A stretch of DNA of 64,000 nucleotides from Saururus chinensis (GCA_035235625.1 CP141142.1:34792995-34856994), one strand, 5' to 3'; counted from the stretch's first letter, positions 1 to 13,263 are shown. Numbers and translations are program-made. Notes: a model not told the origin generated them from the sequence alone.

Positions 1-2816
1 CAGAGTGGCACACCTAAATTCTTTATACAAGAGGAAATAAGAATAAATAAGGACAACATAATCATAATTAGTCCTCAACCAGTACCCACATCTATAAGTC
101 ACTAAGCCCTCTCGCGGCTTAAACTAAAAGTCAACATGAGTCTAAAGCCAACATGGCGAATAAAGTATATAACATAATAATCAAGACATAAAACTCCAAA
201 CAACAAGCTGCATAGACAAGCAAGATATGTAGGGCCTCTAGGCACCCTCTCCTACTCCAGACCGCCCACCAACCATTCCTCATAGATGGAATCCTGGCCG
301 TCTGCATGTCGCACCAGGCAGTCTCAAAACAAAAAACACACGAGAAAGAGAGGTGAGTAAAAATGCTCAGCAAGGTTTTGTATTTCAAGAGAATAAATTT
401 GAAATCACATAATCCATCACATATAACACACTCATTCATCATGGGACAATTGCATAACCTGTGCATGTATCATGGATATTCATCACATACTCATGCTCAT
501 AATATCATCAACATATCTCTTGCATATCATCCACATGACATATCACCATGTCATCTCATTCATGATTTATTCTCAATGCATACATTAATCATATATAAGA
601 GTGTCTCAATCATACTAACCAAAATAATTCATAGTGAAAACAACACTGCTTAATCGGCTAAAGCATAAGCAATCCTTGCTCACTCCAGACAATCCCCAAC
701 TAGAAAGTTCTAAGAAATTATGTAGTTTGGTAAAATCCTTAACATGGAAGATACCCCCTGGTAAACCAGTGCACTTAGACAAACTGGCCTAGATCCTCAG
801 GGTTCAGATAGTCTCAATAGTTTGGTCTCCTTATAACATTGCTGCTCTTCTTAACCCAGGGAAGAAAACCTGTCCTCAAGGGATGTAAAACTTCATCCTT
901 TCAGACATAAAACCAAATCAATTTGCCTTCGATTGATTAATCTAGCACTCAACATTATCCAATTGCATCCAATTAATCAATCACGGCTAAACTCGGTTAA
1001 TCTCATTCATAAAAATCTTTTTTGTGATGTATGCAACATAGTACATATATGAAAAATACTATGTGTATTCTAATTCATGAAATATGCTCCCATCAGCCAT
1101 ATATGCATCATTCCCAATTCATATGTATCAAATGATGACCACAAGTAACCCCACAAGTGTGTGTACATAGTAATAGTATTCAATCCTAAGTATAGACATA
1201 TGCATTATGAATAAACCATAGCCAAGCTACATACATGTTCTCATAATTTAATCATGGTTCCTCCTTATTGAAATTATGGATAAAATCCGGTGAAAACCTC
1301 GAAGAACACAAGTTCAAGTCAATTACAAGCTCATGCTCGACTTAGGTAAGCATACTCATCACTACCCTTAAGCTAGATATGAAAATATAATTAACCCATA
1401 ATTTAACATGACATGTAAAAGCATACAAGTACATTCTTATGCTTTAAACTTGCTGGAATTCTAAGTAAAACATAGAGAATCACTCAACATAAATTTAGGA
1501 TAAGAATAATAGCATGCTAACATCCCATAATATATAACTAATTTCACACTTGAACAACATCATAGCTTTCAAGATAATATTCATGTCTTCACAATAGCAT
1601 TTTCAAGTAAAAATCACTCATCATAATCATAATAAATGAGATTTAAGAAGAACATGAAAATGAAAAAAAATACTCAAAATGGCAAAACTGTTGTTTGGTC
1701 GTTCGAATGCCTACATAGTAAACTCTGGTTCTTATTCAACCTTACGAACCTAAAACCAAAAATACACAAAATTGACATAACCATTCAAATCTCACTTCCA
1801 AATATCACAATAGTGAAATATAAGCTCAGGAAATGATAGATCTAGTCATTAATCAATAAAAATATAAGGAAATTACTAGAAGGATCATGCTTTACATAAA
1901 CCACCATTAAAGCTCAACATCAAGCAAAACCCACATAAATCATCTATAACTTCAAATCCCGAACATAGACCCATTTTGGAAGAAGAAACCTTACCTTTAG
2001 TGAGATCTTGGTCCGAAATCGAAGCTTCACTCTCTTCAAAACCCTACCCACATTTAGGGTTTAGTTAATACCTTAATAAATCCGATTATTGAAGCTTTAA
2101 ATTACTTGAAAACTCATAGATCTAGGGCTTGCTTTGTTTCAAAACGAAAATCCCTCATTAGAGGTTTGAAATATAGATTAAAATCAGAAACTTTAGTGGT
2201 GTAAAACAAAATTTAACCTTGCGAAAGATGGAATTAAGAAAGATTAAACAAAAAAACCCTAAGAGATTAATGGAAAAATCAAGACTAATCTTACCTTAAT
2301 TAAGCTTTCCTCTTATGTAATGGGGATCAAGGCTTCTCGACCTCCCAGATCCCATCCCTTCCCAAGTAGGAATGAAACTGGAGTTTTCTATTTGTAGTAA
2401 GTTATGGGGTGTATGAATTAGAAATTAGGGATACAAATAGAATTTTGTAATAAAAATAGGTAATTTGTTCATTTTAGGTCTAAAATGAAGTTTAAAATTT
2501 TTGAAATACTTTAATAATGAAATAAGTCAGATTTAGGGTATTGTGGGACCTATCACGCCAAATTATGAACATGGGGCCCACAGCGGGACCAGCGCCCTAA
2601 TTTTTCAAAAAATTACCAAAAATCCCAAAAATTCCAAAATTTTTTAGATAAACTTAATTTAGTATAAAAACAAGTAAAGTGAAGAAAACATCATTAAAAC
2701 TATCGTTAACCATCTTTAATCCCAAAATAAGACAAACCGTCCAAATTACCACTAAAAGCACATATTAACAACAAAATTAATTAAAATAAACTGGATTAGG
2801 GTTAGGGATCTTACAT
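1..2816 (-). mobile_element. LTR-like sequence, minus strand, degenerate, runs off window
   Basis: No open frame here matches a protein I recognise. Read on the minus strand, the block begins at 2816 with TGTAAGATCCCTAACCC, the usual TGTAAGATCC type of plant Ty3/gypsy LTR start; a similar start is seen at 26390 on the plus strand. It is AT-rich, with short exon-like tags such as AAGGTAAG near 2310. The other LTR end and any target duplication would lie left of the window, so the assignment rests on terminus resemblance and the lack of genes. Confidence 0.35.
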
Positions 2817-2819
2817 TAT

Positions 2820-4625
2820 GCCAATACAATTATGGTGTGCAGTCTTACTAGTTTATAGTCCTCTGGCTAAGCTCCAACTCCAAGTCTGTCTACCTACAAA
2901 ACTCTAAAGCCACTTACTCATTGCTCCAAAGTTCAATCACGTCTAAACCGACCATAACCTGTTAGACACACGCTCATCGCCATCATACTCAAAAACACTT
3001 TAACACATCTTAAGGCCCATTGATCATACCTCTAGCATACGCGTAAATCATTACACAATCATATAAATAGTCCATCTATCTAGCATGAATGTAATTCATT
3101 GCATAGACATTCAGCTAATTCATTTAACTAAAATGCAGGTAAGTCAGAGCAAAAACATTCAACTAATTTAATTAACTAACATACAAATAATTCATAAACA
3201 GTCGACCAATTTGACTAAAATTTATACCATATTTCATCAAACCATTAAATGTGCCATTTGATTTTCATTCCTATGATCTCATACCAAGCTAATACAAGAT
3301 ATCATTAATATTAGATGGAATTATGCATTTGATTACCTTGTTCCTATCATGCATTCTAACATATAAGCATGCTAAAGTGGAATTGTTAAGTTCAAAGTCT
3401 ACTACCTTGTTGTCTGAATGAGTTTGATGTTGGGGCGTACAATGGTGGCAACATTGGTGACAAATTTGGCAGTCCAAAGTGTCACATTTACATAAAAGGG
3501 GCTTCCTTGGGGTGGAAAAATGTTTGTGGAAGTTTTCTTAGGGTTTAGGCGGATTGTAATTAGTCTCAATGCAGCACCCGATAATCCGAATGCCTCCCAC
3601 GAAGCGCACAAGGGACGACTAGGGTCGAAATGTGCCGAAAAAGAGTTGTTGAGGAGGGCTCAAGGTTAAGACAACCTCAGGGTTTGCTAGCCGGTAGATA
3701 GAACGTGAAATCCCCATGTACAGAGGTCACTGGTGGTGATTCTGAATGTCAGCACCCACAAATAATGGGCCAAGGGGTGTGGGTATGGGTAGGGAGTTGG
3801 GGAGGAGGGATACAAGATAAGTAGTAGCAGACACCGGCCGCTGGCAAGGTAGATCAGCCGTCGAACATCACAAAAATGTGTTGTCCCAGCCAATTCCTAG
3901 AGGAAGATATCGGGGGAGGAGCAAAATGGCACTGGAGAGGGGAAAGGTTGTTGTGGGGAGGTATATTCGGGCCAAGGGTGGGGTGGTGGAGCTGTGGCGG
4001 GCTGAAAATGGCTCACAGCAGTAGCAAACTTTGAGAAAATGGTTTTGTCCACAGAATGGAGAAAAGTGGAAGGGTGGCAAAAGAAAAGAGGGAAGGGGGA
4101 GGGTACTATGGTGGCCAAGGACAATACTGCACCTTCGTCGCGGCTTGGCTCCGGCTGCGGGTCTACAATGGCGCATCATCTAGAGGCCATAGTTCGAGGG
4201 GGGGATGTTCTCTTTTTCGCTAGGCAAAAGCAGAACACGATTGTGTTCTGCCCAATCCATTCTGCTTTTATCCCTTTTTCTTTTCTTTAAGAAATCTTTT
4301 TTCACATGTGGTAACTCAAAATCATGCCTCGGAATTTTCTTTCCTTGTGCAAGATCCCCCTAGCACAATGAAGCCCTCACCTTGCCGTAAAACTACCTTT
4401 TTCACCAAGAGCCATCCCAAAAGTGCCAAAGCCTTAAAAAAGGCACCAAGACCTAAATTACACATTGAACCCTTAAAAATGTGCAAAACCCCCCCACTTA
4501 CTACCTAGGCTAAGCATGACACCGAGCAAACAATTATTGATAAAAAATAAAAATTAAGACTGACAAAGCAATTAATTTCTCCAAAAAATGTTAATAAAGA
4601 ACTAAAAAAATTCTGGGTTATTACA
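2820..4625 (-). mobile_element. Second LTR-like block, minus strand
   Basis: On the minus strand this begins at 4625 with TGTAATAACCCAGAATTT, a start typical of plant gypsy LTRs. A GC-richer patch at about 3700-4200 holds no recognisable coding sequence. No clean left terminus or target duplication was found; ACTAG follows the right end and also occurs at 2846-2850, but no TG terminus adjoins the left copy, so I do not count it. The short frames here look random. Confidence 0.35.
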
Positions 4626-6045
4626 ACTAGGGTGGCAAAAGGATGTTGATTGTTGACAATTGATGGCAATGGAAAGGGTAGGGGCTCATGCTTCGGGCAT
4701 TTGAAGTGACAAGCTACGAGCTCTTGAGAACCAACCGGTTGAAGGATGCATTCGCTGATCCCAAAGAGATGAAAGTTGAATAGTTGTGATGAACATGGGT
4801 GGAAGGAGCTCTTCACCCTATGGAGGAGACAACCCGAGCTGCTCTTGAGCGAGCAATGGATAAGATGCCAAAAAGGAAAGCATTATGGCCTGACTTGTAG
4901 AGGAATTTGAGAATATGAAATATTATAAGACAGGCCAAAACACATGACAACTAGAGACAAGGAGATTTAAGAGAATGGTAATGGCGCTGTCAACTTTGAG
5001 TAGTGCCAAATTGAGGATACACATTATTGGAACAAAATGTGTGTAAGCTGACTGCCTGGGAGGAGTGAACAAGTCACTATGGGTTGAGGAGTACCACAAA
5101 TGGAACACCTAGGAATTTCTTAATTTTTTAATTCATTGCTATGTGGAAAATAGTGAGTTTGATCTTTGAGTTTTCTCAGTAAAATAACTTCTTCCTTTGT
5201 AGATGGAATTTTGGTAAGTACAGAAAGAATTTTGAAAAACTACCAATAATATACAAATCGAAGCTTAGATAAAAAATTATGGGACAAATAACATCGAAGA
5301 AATTTCTAAATCGATGTAGAAAAAAGTGAATTTCTTCCTTGGACTTTCTAAGTGCAAAAAAGCTATAGGTAGAGTTTCAATATGAAACTTTGGTATAGAA
5401 TTAGATGAAAATATTTTCGAAATGCCACTAAGAACACTTAAGTTGGAGGTCAGACGAAGAAATTATGATCATCTGAAGTTGAACTTGTGTTGTTGTCTAT
5501 GACCCAATGACGTGCCACCCATGCACACTGATTTGACCCTTGGACCTTCTTACTAAAGTAATTTTTTTATAGATAAAGTTTTGGTATGAATTTTTTCAAT
5601 TATAAAATAAACAAAATGTCTTCAAAGCACTGTCAAGAACACATAAATTGGATTTTAGATAAGGAAGTTATGGTTGTTTGAAGTTGAAAATGGTTCATCG
5701 TTGCAACACTGAAGCTTCGATGGGTGTGTGGACAGTTTTGGGTAGTTCCACCAATGGGCTATAAAAACTACCCAATTTGATGGTTTTATACCAGAATTTT
5801 GTTCTTTTCTCCCTTATAAATACCCCTTAAGACCCTTTAGACTTCAATTTCTTAAAAAATCTTCTCAAAATTAAGGGGAAGAAGATCAAGGGTGCTCTAA
5901 ATCAAGAAGAATTAAGAGAGGAGAATAAACTTTACTAGAATGGCCAACAACGCACATGAGAAATGATTTTCATTTCTTCAAAAAAGTAGGATTGCTAACC
6001 TTGAAGATTATATGATATTTAAACATGAAAAATACATGATCTTAG
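4624..6045 (+). repeat. Dispersed repeat copy A (partner at 33257-34561)
   Basis: Starting at the shared text ACTAGGGTGGCA, this stretch matches 33257-34561 in the same orientation through to TTTAAACATGAAAAATACA near 6040. The match includes the shared phrases CCCTATGGAGGAGACAAC and ATTATTGGAACAAAATGT. The right part has an LTR look, with a TATA-like CTTATAAATACC near 5815 followed by a polypyrimidine and AAGAAGATCAAG leader. Both copies carry different indels, so they are old. No intact frame is present. 6046-6580 holds only AT-rich sequence with no gene seen. Confidence 0.7.
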
Positions 6046-6584
6046 TGATTATGAGCCATTCAAATCATTATGAATTCACAGTTCAATGTGGAATTGCTAG
6101 TCTTGAGCCAACATTATGTTTTGGAGATTTTAATTTAGAATATCTCATATAGTATAAGCTATTTTGGTGATTAATTCAAGCTCATGTATAGAAAATTATT
6201 AATGGTGGTGTTATAATCATGGTTACAAATTATTGATAGTAAGCATAATTATATAGTTATTGAGTAACAATTATAGTGAAAATTTAAGTTCTTATGGATA
6301 CAAATGTTCTAGTTAAATATTTTTACAAGGAGAAAAATATTGAACACTAGAACTAGAAAAAGATAAATAAATAAATATATTTTATTTATGTGCCTATTTG
6401 AAATCACGTGTAGGACCTTAAAGTGTGAATTTAATTTGCGTCTATCTGGAATCCCATGTATGGACCTAAAAGCGTCCGTGGGATTGATGCAAAAGAAGTT
6501 ATTTCTGCGGGACATTTAAGCTTTGGATGTTTGTGTGTCTATACATATAACTTTAGTAGCTCATTCGAAATTCTGTGTGGATAC

Positions 6585-8938
6585 AAACATTGGTGGATAT
6601 GGCAGGGATGAGGAGCACTTTGGACGAGGCCTTGAATTAAATGACAATATACAAAGTTTGCTGGCCAAGCATGATGCTATAGCATCTGGATTTCCTCTGC
6701 CACCTGAAATGACCAATGTTGGCTGGAGACCTGGCACTCCAGCTAAGTACCAAGTGAATTGGCCACACAAGCAATTAATAAGGATGCTCAAGCTAATGGA
6801 ACCATTGTTCCTGTTTCTGTTGCAAATGATCCTTTGGAAGAAGATGACGAGGATGATGAATTTGCACAATTGGCTCGCAGGTTAAGCATGATGGTATATT
6901 GATAGATTCAATTCAGTTGCTATTTCCATGAGCCAGCTCAGGGGACGTGCATAACTTCCATGTATTTTTGTAATCCCAGGCCTTCAAAAACTAGTTTCTG
7001 TCCCTCCTCAAAGCACAGTTACTAGTCGTAGCCAAGTAGGAGCCACTGACTCGACTTCTGATCAAAACAAGGCGCGGTTCTACCAGACCCGCCAGCTCCG
7101 GTGCCGACTGCTGCAAAAGAACAAGATATGATTGACCTGCTAAGCATTACGTTGTCCACAAATACTCCATCACCGCCTCATACCCCTCTTTCACCTCTTT
7201 GTACAGCCACTCAGACAGGGCATCAAGTGCCGGTTTCCCCTTCAGCTCATGGGAATGCATCAAGCTCCCAGCCTTATCCAGTAAATCAATCTGATCAAGT
7301 ACCCAATAACAGTTATATATGTAGCCCCAGGGGCTCAGTCATCTCGACCCACTCAAGCTCAATTTCAACTCCAATCGCAACCTAAATTTCAGTCCCAACC
7401 TCAACCTCAATTGCAACCCCATTCCCAACCCCAGTTTCAACCCCCATCTCAACCTCAGTTACAGTTCCAACTTCAATACGCACAGTAATATTCATCCATG
7501 TACCCACCACCTCCATGGGCAATCCCTTCCACTCCTGGCTAAGTGTGGCTCCTTCAAATCCTTATCACTCGTCACTATCCAACAGCTCCCTGATGCCTGC
7601 GATTTCTGCTAGATCATTACAACAGTTTAATTCCTTGGGATCAAGAGAAAATAATGCACCAGCCACTTATGGCGAAGCTCAATTGAGTCCAAAGTTTAGG
7701 GCTTGCAGGATTCTTGACCGCAAATAGCCCACATTTAATTCCAATTCAAAGATAAGTGGTGCTTCTACATCACCAGGTAAAGCAGAAAGAAATCCCAAAC
7801 CAAGGTGTCACAGGGAAACACTAGGGTAGGCCGATTCTTATGCCAAGCAACCACCAGCCAACTTACCCTCTTTAGCTTCACCTGATGTAGATGTACGATA
7901 AGTACAAGCACAACATAGAAAATCTAAGGAAAAAGAGGCAACACCTTAAAACATTTATTCTCAGAAACTCTATACTTCCGAATACAATAGAATAAGGCCC
8001 CAACCCCTTCCCAACCCAAATATCTGCTCTGTTCCAATAAAGTTCTCATTTGGCCTACCCCTGACTGAATTCACAAAAGCCGGCTGGATCTGCTCATGCC
8101 CTCAACCCTCTATATATTGATTACAATAAGTCTCTCCTCCCCCTTAAGGTGTTGCACACTCCCTTATATAGAGAAAGAGTCGAGAAGCCTAGTACTACTA
8201 GGACTTGCCCAACTTTTGTTACAAATTTGGATCCCAACAATCCCTAACCAATACAGATAGGAAAACAGTTCACAGTCCTACCTAAAACCACCTCTTTGGA
8301 GTCCTAACTCAGTTAGGAACCGAGCTGAGCTATCTTTCAAGTGTCCCGCCTCATCTAGTATTTATCGGGATTTCTACTCTTGTTAGAAGTCTTCTGCTCA
8401 CATGTCTTCTTATCTCACAGAGTCTCGATTGCATCCAATTCTTATGTAGAGTCCTTATCCCCCTAATATTCGACCGTTTTAAGTAGTCCATCTTGCGTAT
8501 GACACATTGTCTTTGTTTCCCACATGCGTAATGCATCAACAAACTGTCTCACGCATCTCTTACTAAGTAAGAGTTGCTCGTAAAAGTCCAACCGTGCTTA
8601 GGAACCTGTCCCAAGATAATGGAGCTTAGCCCGCCATCGTGTCTTACTCCTAGTAAGACTAAAAAAACCAAATCATTTTCCTAATAGGTCTAGGAAACCC
8701 GTCCGCCATCACTCCGATGTTACCAAACTCAGCACACTCGCCCCAAAATATCCCTTGGCTGTCTACACGCCAAGGCAGGGAAGCGTTTGGCCCCTTCCCT
8801 TATTCAACAGTTAGTGGTCTAACACATTTGTAGATTTGATTGATGTAAGAAATCCATATGGATTGAACACAAGTGCAGCAGCCTCCACAAGTTTGGCTGG
8901 TTCATATGGCCAAAGCATGCGTGGTGGAAGAAAATGAG
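6585..8938 (+). pseudogene. TOM1-like (TOL) GAT-domain gene, 3' half, broken
   Basis: The first exon-like part (about 6595-6885) reads GGYGRDEEHFGRGLELND, then SLLAKHDAIASG. After a shift into a second frame it gives ANGTIVPVSVAND and DEFAQLARR. This is the end of the GAT domain and the acidic linker of plant TOL proteins, which recognise ubiquitinated cargo for endosomal sorting. A putative intron (GTTAAG to CAG, about 6880-7000) is kept, so it is not a processed copy. Next come PAPVPTAAKEQDMIDLLS (7084 on), a Gln/Pro-rich tail with a frameshift near 7317, and a stop in YAQ-YSSMYPPPPWA near 7487. The last exon piece (8829-8938) ends SYGQSMRGGRK-stop, a usual TOL C terminus, with AATAAA at 8996-9001. 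The N-terminal VHS domain is missing. An LTR-like insert splits the last part. Confidence 0.72.
7886..8824 (-). mobile_element. Solo-LTR-like insertion inside the TOL pseudogene
   Basis: This stretch of about 940 bp separates TOL tail sequence from the terminal TOL exon piece. Its ends are TGTAG and CTAACA, so read on the minus strand it starts TGTTAGACCACTAACTG and ends with CTACA, as an LTR does. A TATA-like CTATATAAGG lies near 8160 in minus orientation. There are no internal genes. The flanks (CCTGA and CATTT) do not form a clear target duplication, so the exact ends may be off by a few bases. Confidence 0.5.
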
Positions 8939-9690
8939 GTTTCACGTGGCATGCCCCTCTTCTGCTGTCTGCTCAAACTCCATGTGAATGTGTGCAATAA
9001 ACAGTATGTATTTAAGTGTTTTTGCATCACATATAGATTTGCATGACAATGTCTTTTTTTTACATGATTTGTCCCAAGAATTTCATTTTTGTGTTCTTGA
9101 GTCAGCGGTTTTCGTTAACCGCGTTAAATTATTTTCCCAAGCAAGTAAGTTTATGTGAGATGCATCTTCTAATTAATTTAATTGACGCCCGAGTTTTTTC
9201 CCATACGCGCTGGTGAGTAGATCACAGGCGTAGTTTTTCCAAAATTAAAATCTGAATCGGCAATCCATCCAACATTCATCAGGCTGGTTGTATCTCTCCT
9301 CGAAGAGGTTCCAGGGCCCAATACCATTGACTTAGCCTAAAATGTCTCTTACCTATAAAAAAATGATTTCTAAATCGTACGAGGATGAATGAGATTTACT
9401 TATTTTTTTCTTCATAGACGAAAGTTATTTATCTTTTTCATTAAATACTCTTTACAAACCCATTTCAACTTTCTTGCACCTCCCTTGGGAAGCCCAAATT
9501 AAAGAATACCTAACAGACAATGTTAAAGATTGACGGTGGACATGTTAATGCATGTTAGCATTGATTTCGCCATGAATGCTCATCGAAAGTTGGGAGTAAA
9601 AAAAATACTTCCCTGCCCGGCTGCCCCTCCTTTGCTTTCCTTTGTGACCAATGCTACCCCTCCAGCCCACATCGGGCTCCGAACATAATG

Positions 9691-9699
9691 TATAAAAGG
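9691..9699 (+). promoter_or_regulatory. TATA box of UGT copy 1
   Basis: TATAAAAGG lies 142 bp upstream of the preferred ATG at 9833. A start site about 30 bp downstream (near 9722) would put an in-frame ATG at 9737 inside the transcript, which matters for the choice of start. Confidence 0.6.
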
Positions 9700-9832
9700 A
9701 CACTCATTTTTAAGCATAGCCGTTCACTTATATACCATGTGCAGCTGGTCACCTACCCATTTTGTCACTATTGCATTAGACAATGTATACTATATAAAAC
9801 TATGCAGGTGTTGGTCTTGGGTATCATCTTCA

Positions 9833-11278
9833 ATGGCGTCTGAAGTATTAGGCCATGGCCAGGAGCACGTTCTAATGCTACCTTTCATGGCGCAGGGCCA
9901 TCTCAGGCCATTCATGGCGTTGGCCAAATTGATCGAGCAGCAGTTCCACTACACTGTGACCTTGATCAGCACTCCTCTCAACATCCAGAATCTCCAGTCA
10001 ACCCTCCCCCAGGGCACCTCCATATGCCTCCAGTCACTTCCCTTCAACAGCTCCGACCACGATCTTCCCCCTGGCTGCGAGAACACTGACTCGGCGCCGC
10101 CCCACTTCTTTCCTCGCATCATCGAAGCAGCTGAGTCCCTTCAGCCTGCCCTTGAATGCTTCATATCAGATATCATACAAAGAGAAGGTTGTCGGCCGGT
10201 TTGCTTAATATCTGACGAATTGACATCCTGGTCTGTGGAGAGTGCAAACAAGTTTGGTGTGTACCACACCATACTGATCAATTCAGGTGCATATGGTACT
10301 GCTCTCTTCCTCTCAGTCTGGACCAAGTTGCCTCACCTGCAGACTAACTCCCATGTGTTTGAATTACTGCCTGAGTTTCCCGGCTTGTTTCTGCATAGGA
10401 CCCAACTTGCAGAGTGCTGGGAAAATAGTGATGGGAAGGAGCCCTGGTTGGTCCGCTTCCGGAAGCAAGTTGAGTTTACGAAGAAAAGTGGTGGTGTTCT
10501 TGTTAATACTGTGGAAGGGTTGGAGAAGGGTGCTTTGGATTTTCTAAGGAAGACTTACTGGAAGAAGGTTTGGGCAGTTGGTCCTTTGCTACCACCTCCT
10601 TCTTCAGCTGCTTCACACATGTTATCATGCACCAAATGGCTTGATCTACAGCCTCCAAGGTCAGTGCTATATATTTCTTTCGGGTCTCAGAATAGCATCC
10701 ATCCAAGGCAAATGGTGGAGCTAGCTAGAGGATTGGAAGCGTCCGGCCGGGCTTTCATTTGGGTCATTAGGCCTCCGATAGGTATTGACATGGAATCGGA
10801 GTTCCGATCGGAGTGGTTGCCGGAGGGGTTCGAAGATCGGGTGGTGAACGAAAGACAGCTAGGGCTGCTGGTCAGGAGGTGGGCTCCCCAGTTGGAAATT
10901 TTGTCACATAAGTCTACTGGTGCGTTTCTTAGCCACTGTGGCTGGAACTCAATTCTGGAGAGCTTGAGCCATGGAGTGCCCATTATTAGCTGGCCTCTAG
11001 CCAGTGAGCAGTTCTACAATGCCAAGCTTTTGGTGGAGGTGCTTGGCGTCAGCGTGGAGATTGCTAGGGGAGTTAATCGAGCTGAGATTCGTGAGTCTGA
11101 AGTTGCCAAGATGGTTGGATTGGTGATGGATGAAAAGTCCGAGAAAGGGATGGAGATGAGGGAAAATGCCCGGAGAATTGAAGAGGTGATGAAGAAAGCT
11201 GCTAGAGAGTGTTCTTCTATCAGAGAGTTGGAGAGCTACTTTAGTACAGCAATTTCCCAGAGAGAACCGGTTGCCTGA
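9833..11278 (+). CDS. UGT92A-like: UDP-glycosyltransferase, family 1, UGT92A-like (copy 1)
   Basis: A cytosolic enzyme that moves a sugar from a UDP-sugar to a small acceptor; the acceptor is unknown. It has 481 codons and no intron, normal for the family. The GT-B N-terminal half has the catalytic His at residue 23 (MAQGHLRPF) and its partner Asp at about 128 (LISDELTSW). The region with VWAVGP and SVLYISFGS leads to the C-terminal UDP-sugar domain, whose 44-residue PSPG box runs from W350 (WAPQLEIL) through HCGWNS to the last Gln, 393. That closing Gln is usual for enzymes using UDP-glucose. NSSDHDLPPGCENTDS and VIRPPIGIDM point to the UGT92A group. The ATG at 9833 aligns with the starts of copies 2 and 3 (His at residue 23 in all). 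An in-frame ATG at 9737 would add 32 residues. No stops or shifts are seen, and codon use is GC-richer than the flanks. Confidence 0.93.
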   Translation: MASEVLGHGQEHVLMLPFMAQGHLRPFMALAKLIEQQFHYTVTLISTPLNIQNLQSTLPQGTSICLQSLPFNSSDHDLPPGCENTDSAPPHFFPRIIEAAESLQPALECFISDIIQREGCRPVCLISDELTSWSVESANKFGVYHTILINSGAYGTALFLSVWTKLPHLQTNSHVFELLPEFPGLFLHRTQLAECWENSDGKEPWLVRFRKQVEFTKKSGGVLVNTVEGLEKGALDFLRKTYWKKVWAVGPLLPPPSSAASHMLSCTKWLDLQPPRSVLYISFGSQNSIHPRQMVELARGLEASGRAFIWVIRPPIGIDMESEFRSEWLPEGFEDRVVNERQLGLLVRRWAPQLEILSHKSTGAFLSHCGWNSILESLSHGVPIISWPLASEQFYNAKLLVEVLGVSVEIARGVNRAEIRESEVAKMVGLVMDEKSEKGMEMRENARRIEEVMKKAARECSSIRELESYFSTAISQREPVA

Positions 11279-13263
11279 CTTCTATGATTTGAACCTGGAA
11301 ATATTAATTGGGGTGGTAATCGGCACCTTGTCCGATTATTATGACCTTTTTTCCTCGGGTCGAGTCCTTGTCCGACCGACACGAACACGAGCACAGCCTG
11401 TCCATTTTGTTTGTTTGTTTTGTTCTTTGAGGAATATTCATGAATAATCTTCTTTGTGTAAAGACCTTAATTAACCTAATCTAAGTGGTGTGCATAAATT
11501 CCAGTATTAGCTCGCTTTGCGTAGACTACCTTTTCAAATGATAACAACTTTTTAATTAGTTAGGCTTATGTTTTATTTTTTATTTTTAATTTCTTTTAAC
11601 AGCAAAAACCAAAGGACTAGTCAAGCTTATGCTAAAGAAAAATATTTTCATAACCAGTTTTCATGACTAGATTGCGTGACTAGTGGCCATGTAGAGGGCG
11701 AGAACATGAGAACCATTAAATCTTGTTCCCAAGTTTCTCTTTCACAGTTTTGGCAAAAATGGTCCACATCAAACAATCTTGGGTGTGAATTGAAACAAAA
11801 CATACAAAATAAGATATCATAGTCATGGGCTTGATGATAAAACATATCTGAGGCATCACTGAATACAAGTCTGATAGCTGTATGAAGTATATAATCCCAT
11901 ATAGAAGTCTAGAAATATAAATATTTCAAACTCTCATCTCATCTAATACATCAGTTAACAAATTATTACATCAGGTCATGGCAAAACTATAAAGAACTCA
12001 AATTGAGTCAAATGTACCACTGGAACTAACATAGATTAGACCAACAACAAATACAAGAGTCTAGTCTAGGAAGCTCTCGATCAATGATGTGCAAAAGCCC
12101 CTAAAACATGTGGGGTTAAAAAAGAGGGAAATAAGTATTATCACACTTAGTAAGAGAGTTCCAATAAATGAACTCTGTAAATCGATACATAGTTGTAATC
12201 ATAAAATATTAATATGAAGTAGGAATAACATAACAATCAAAGTCTCACAATATAAATATTTGTACTCGTACACTTACCATCTTACCATACACTCTTATAC
12301 TTACAATCATACTCATATCATTGTACTCAAACTCTTATGCTTACAATCTTACTAATACAATCTTGCTCAAACTCTTACACTTAAAGTTTTGTTCATACAC
12401 TTATTCTTCTTTTTTATCTTGAGCTTGTTGAATGTAATCACCACTTCAACTTAATTAGGACACATGTTTTGACACAAAAATTAACTAGAACTTTATGGGT
12501 GAATACACCTTTTAAATATGTCACAAAAAATACACCCTTTCTCATTTTGTGTGTCATATTTAAAAGATGCAAAAAAAATTTGTATTGCCCCTTATTTTTT
12601 GCTACTTTTCTTCTTCTTTTTTTTGATGGGGAAATTTGATGTTTTGGCACATTTATTTTTCATATTTTATCTCTATACTTGTAACCGTAGAGTTAGGTGT
12701 GAAGCCTAGTCATGGGCAATGAGCCTTTGTGCGCCACAGAAGAAGTTGGCGTTAAATAAAATGAAAAATGAAGAAAAAGGAGAGAGGAAAGAAAGTTGAA
12801 TGCATAATATAGGGCCTTGGCATGTAAAGAGGGCTTCGATGAGTAAAAGAGAGCATAGACGCATGAGGGAAGGGCATGAGTGCAGAAATGGTTGGTTTGA
12901 GGGGCTTTAGCGCGTGAGAAGTAATTTTTAGTGTGAATTTTGAACTTGCAACCTGTAAATGAGGAGGTAAGTGAAAAAATAAGAAAATAAATACTATAAA
13001 CGGTCTTGACTCACTTGGCCGCAACCACTTTTGGTTCTTCGAGAGGTTTCAGACTCTCTCGGAACCTCCTTGCTCTATCTAGATTCCTCTCTAGTTGTTA
13101 TTGTAAGAACATATGTGATAATATATCTTGTATTGGCTTATTTAGGTGAACAAAACAATGTCAAATAGATTTGTAATTTGAATCATAGGATAAAATATTT
13201 TCTACTCAAGATTACATGGTGAAGGTGAAGCAAATTAGATGACTCATAAGTATTTTTGTAGGT

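Noticed and set aside
363..653. 96-codon plus frame rich in His and Ser near the left edge
   Set aside because: No family likeness; composition follows from CAT/TCA-rich AT DNA within LTR-like sequence.
2846..4630. ACTAG flanks as a target duplication for the minus-strand LTR block
   Set aside because: The left ACTAG is not followed by a TG terminus, so a match of five bases is not convincing.
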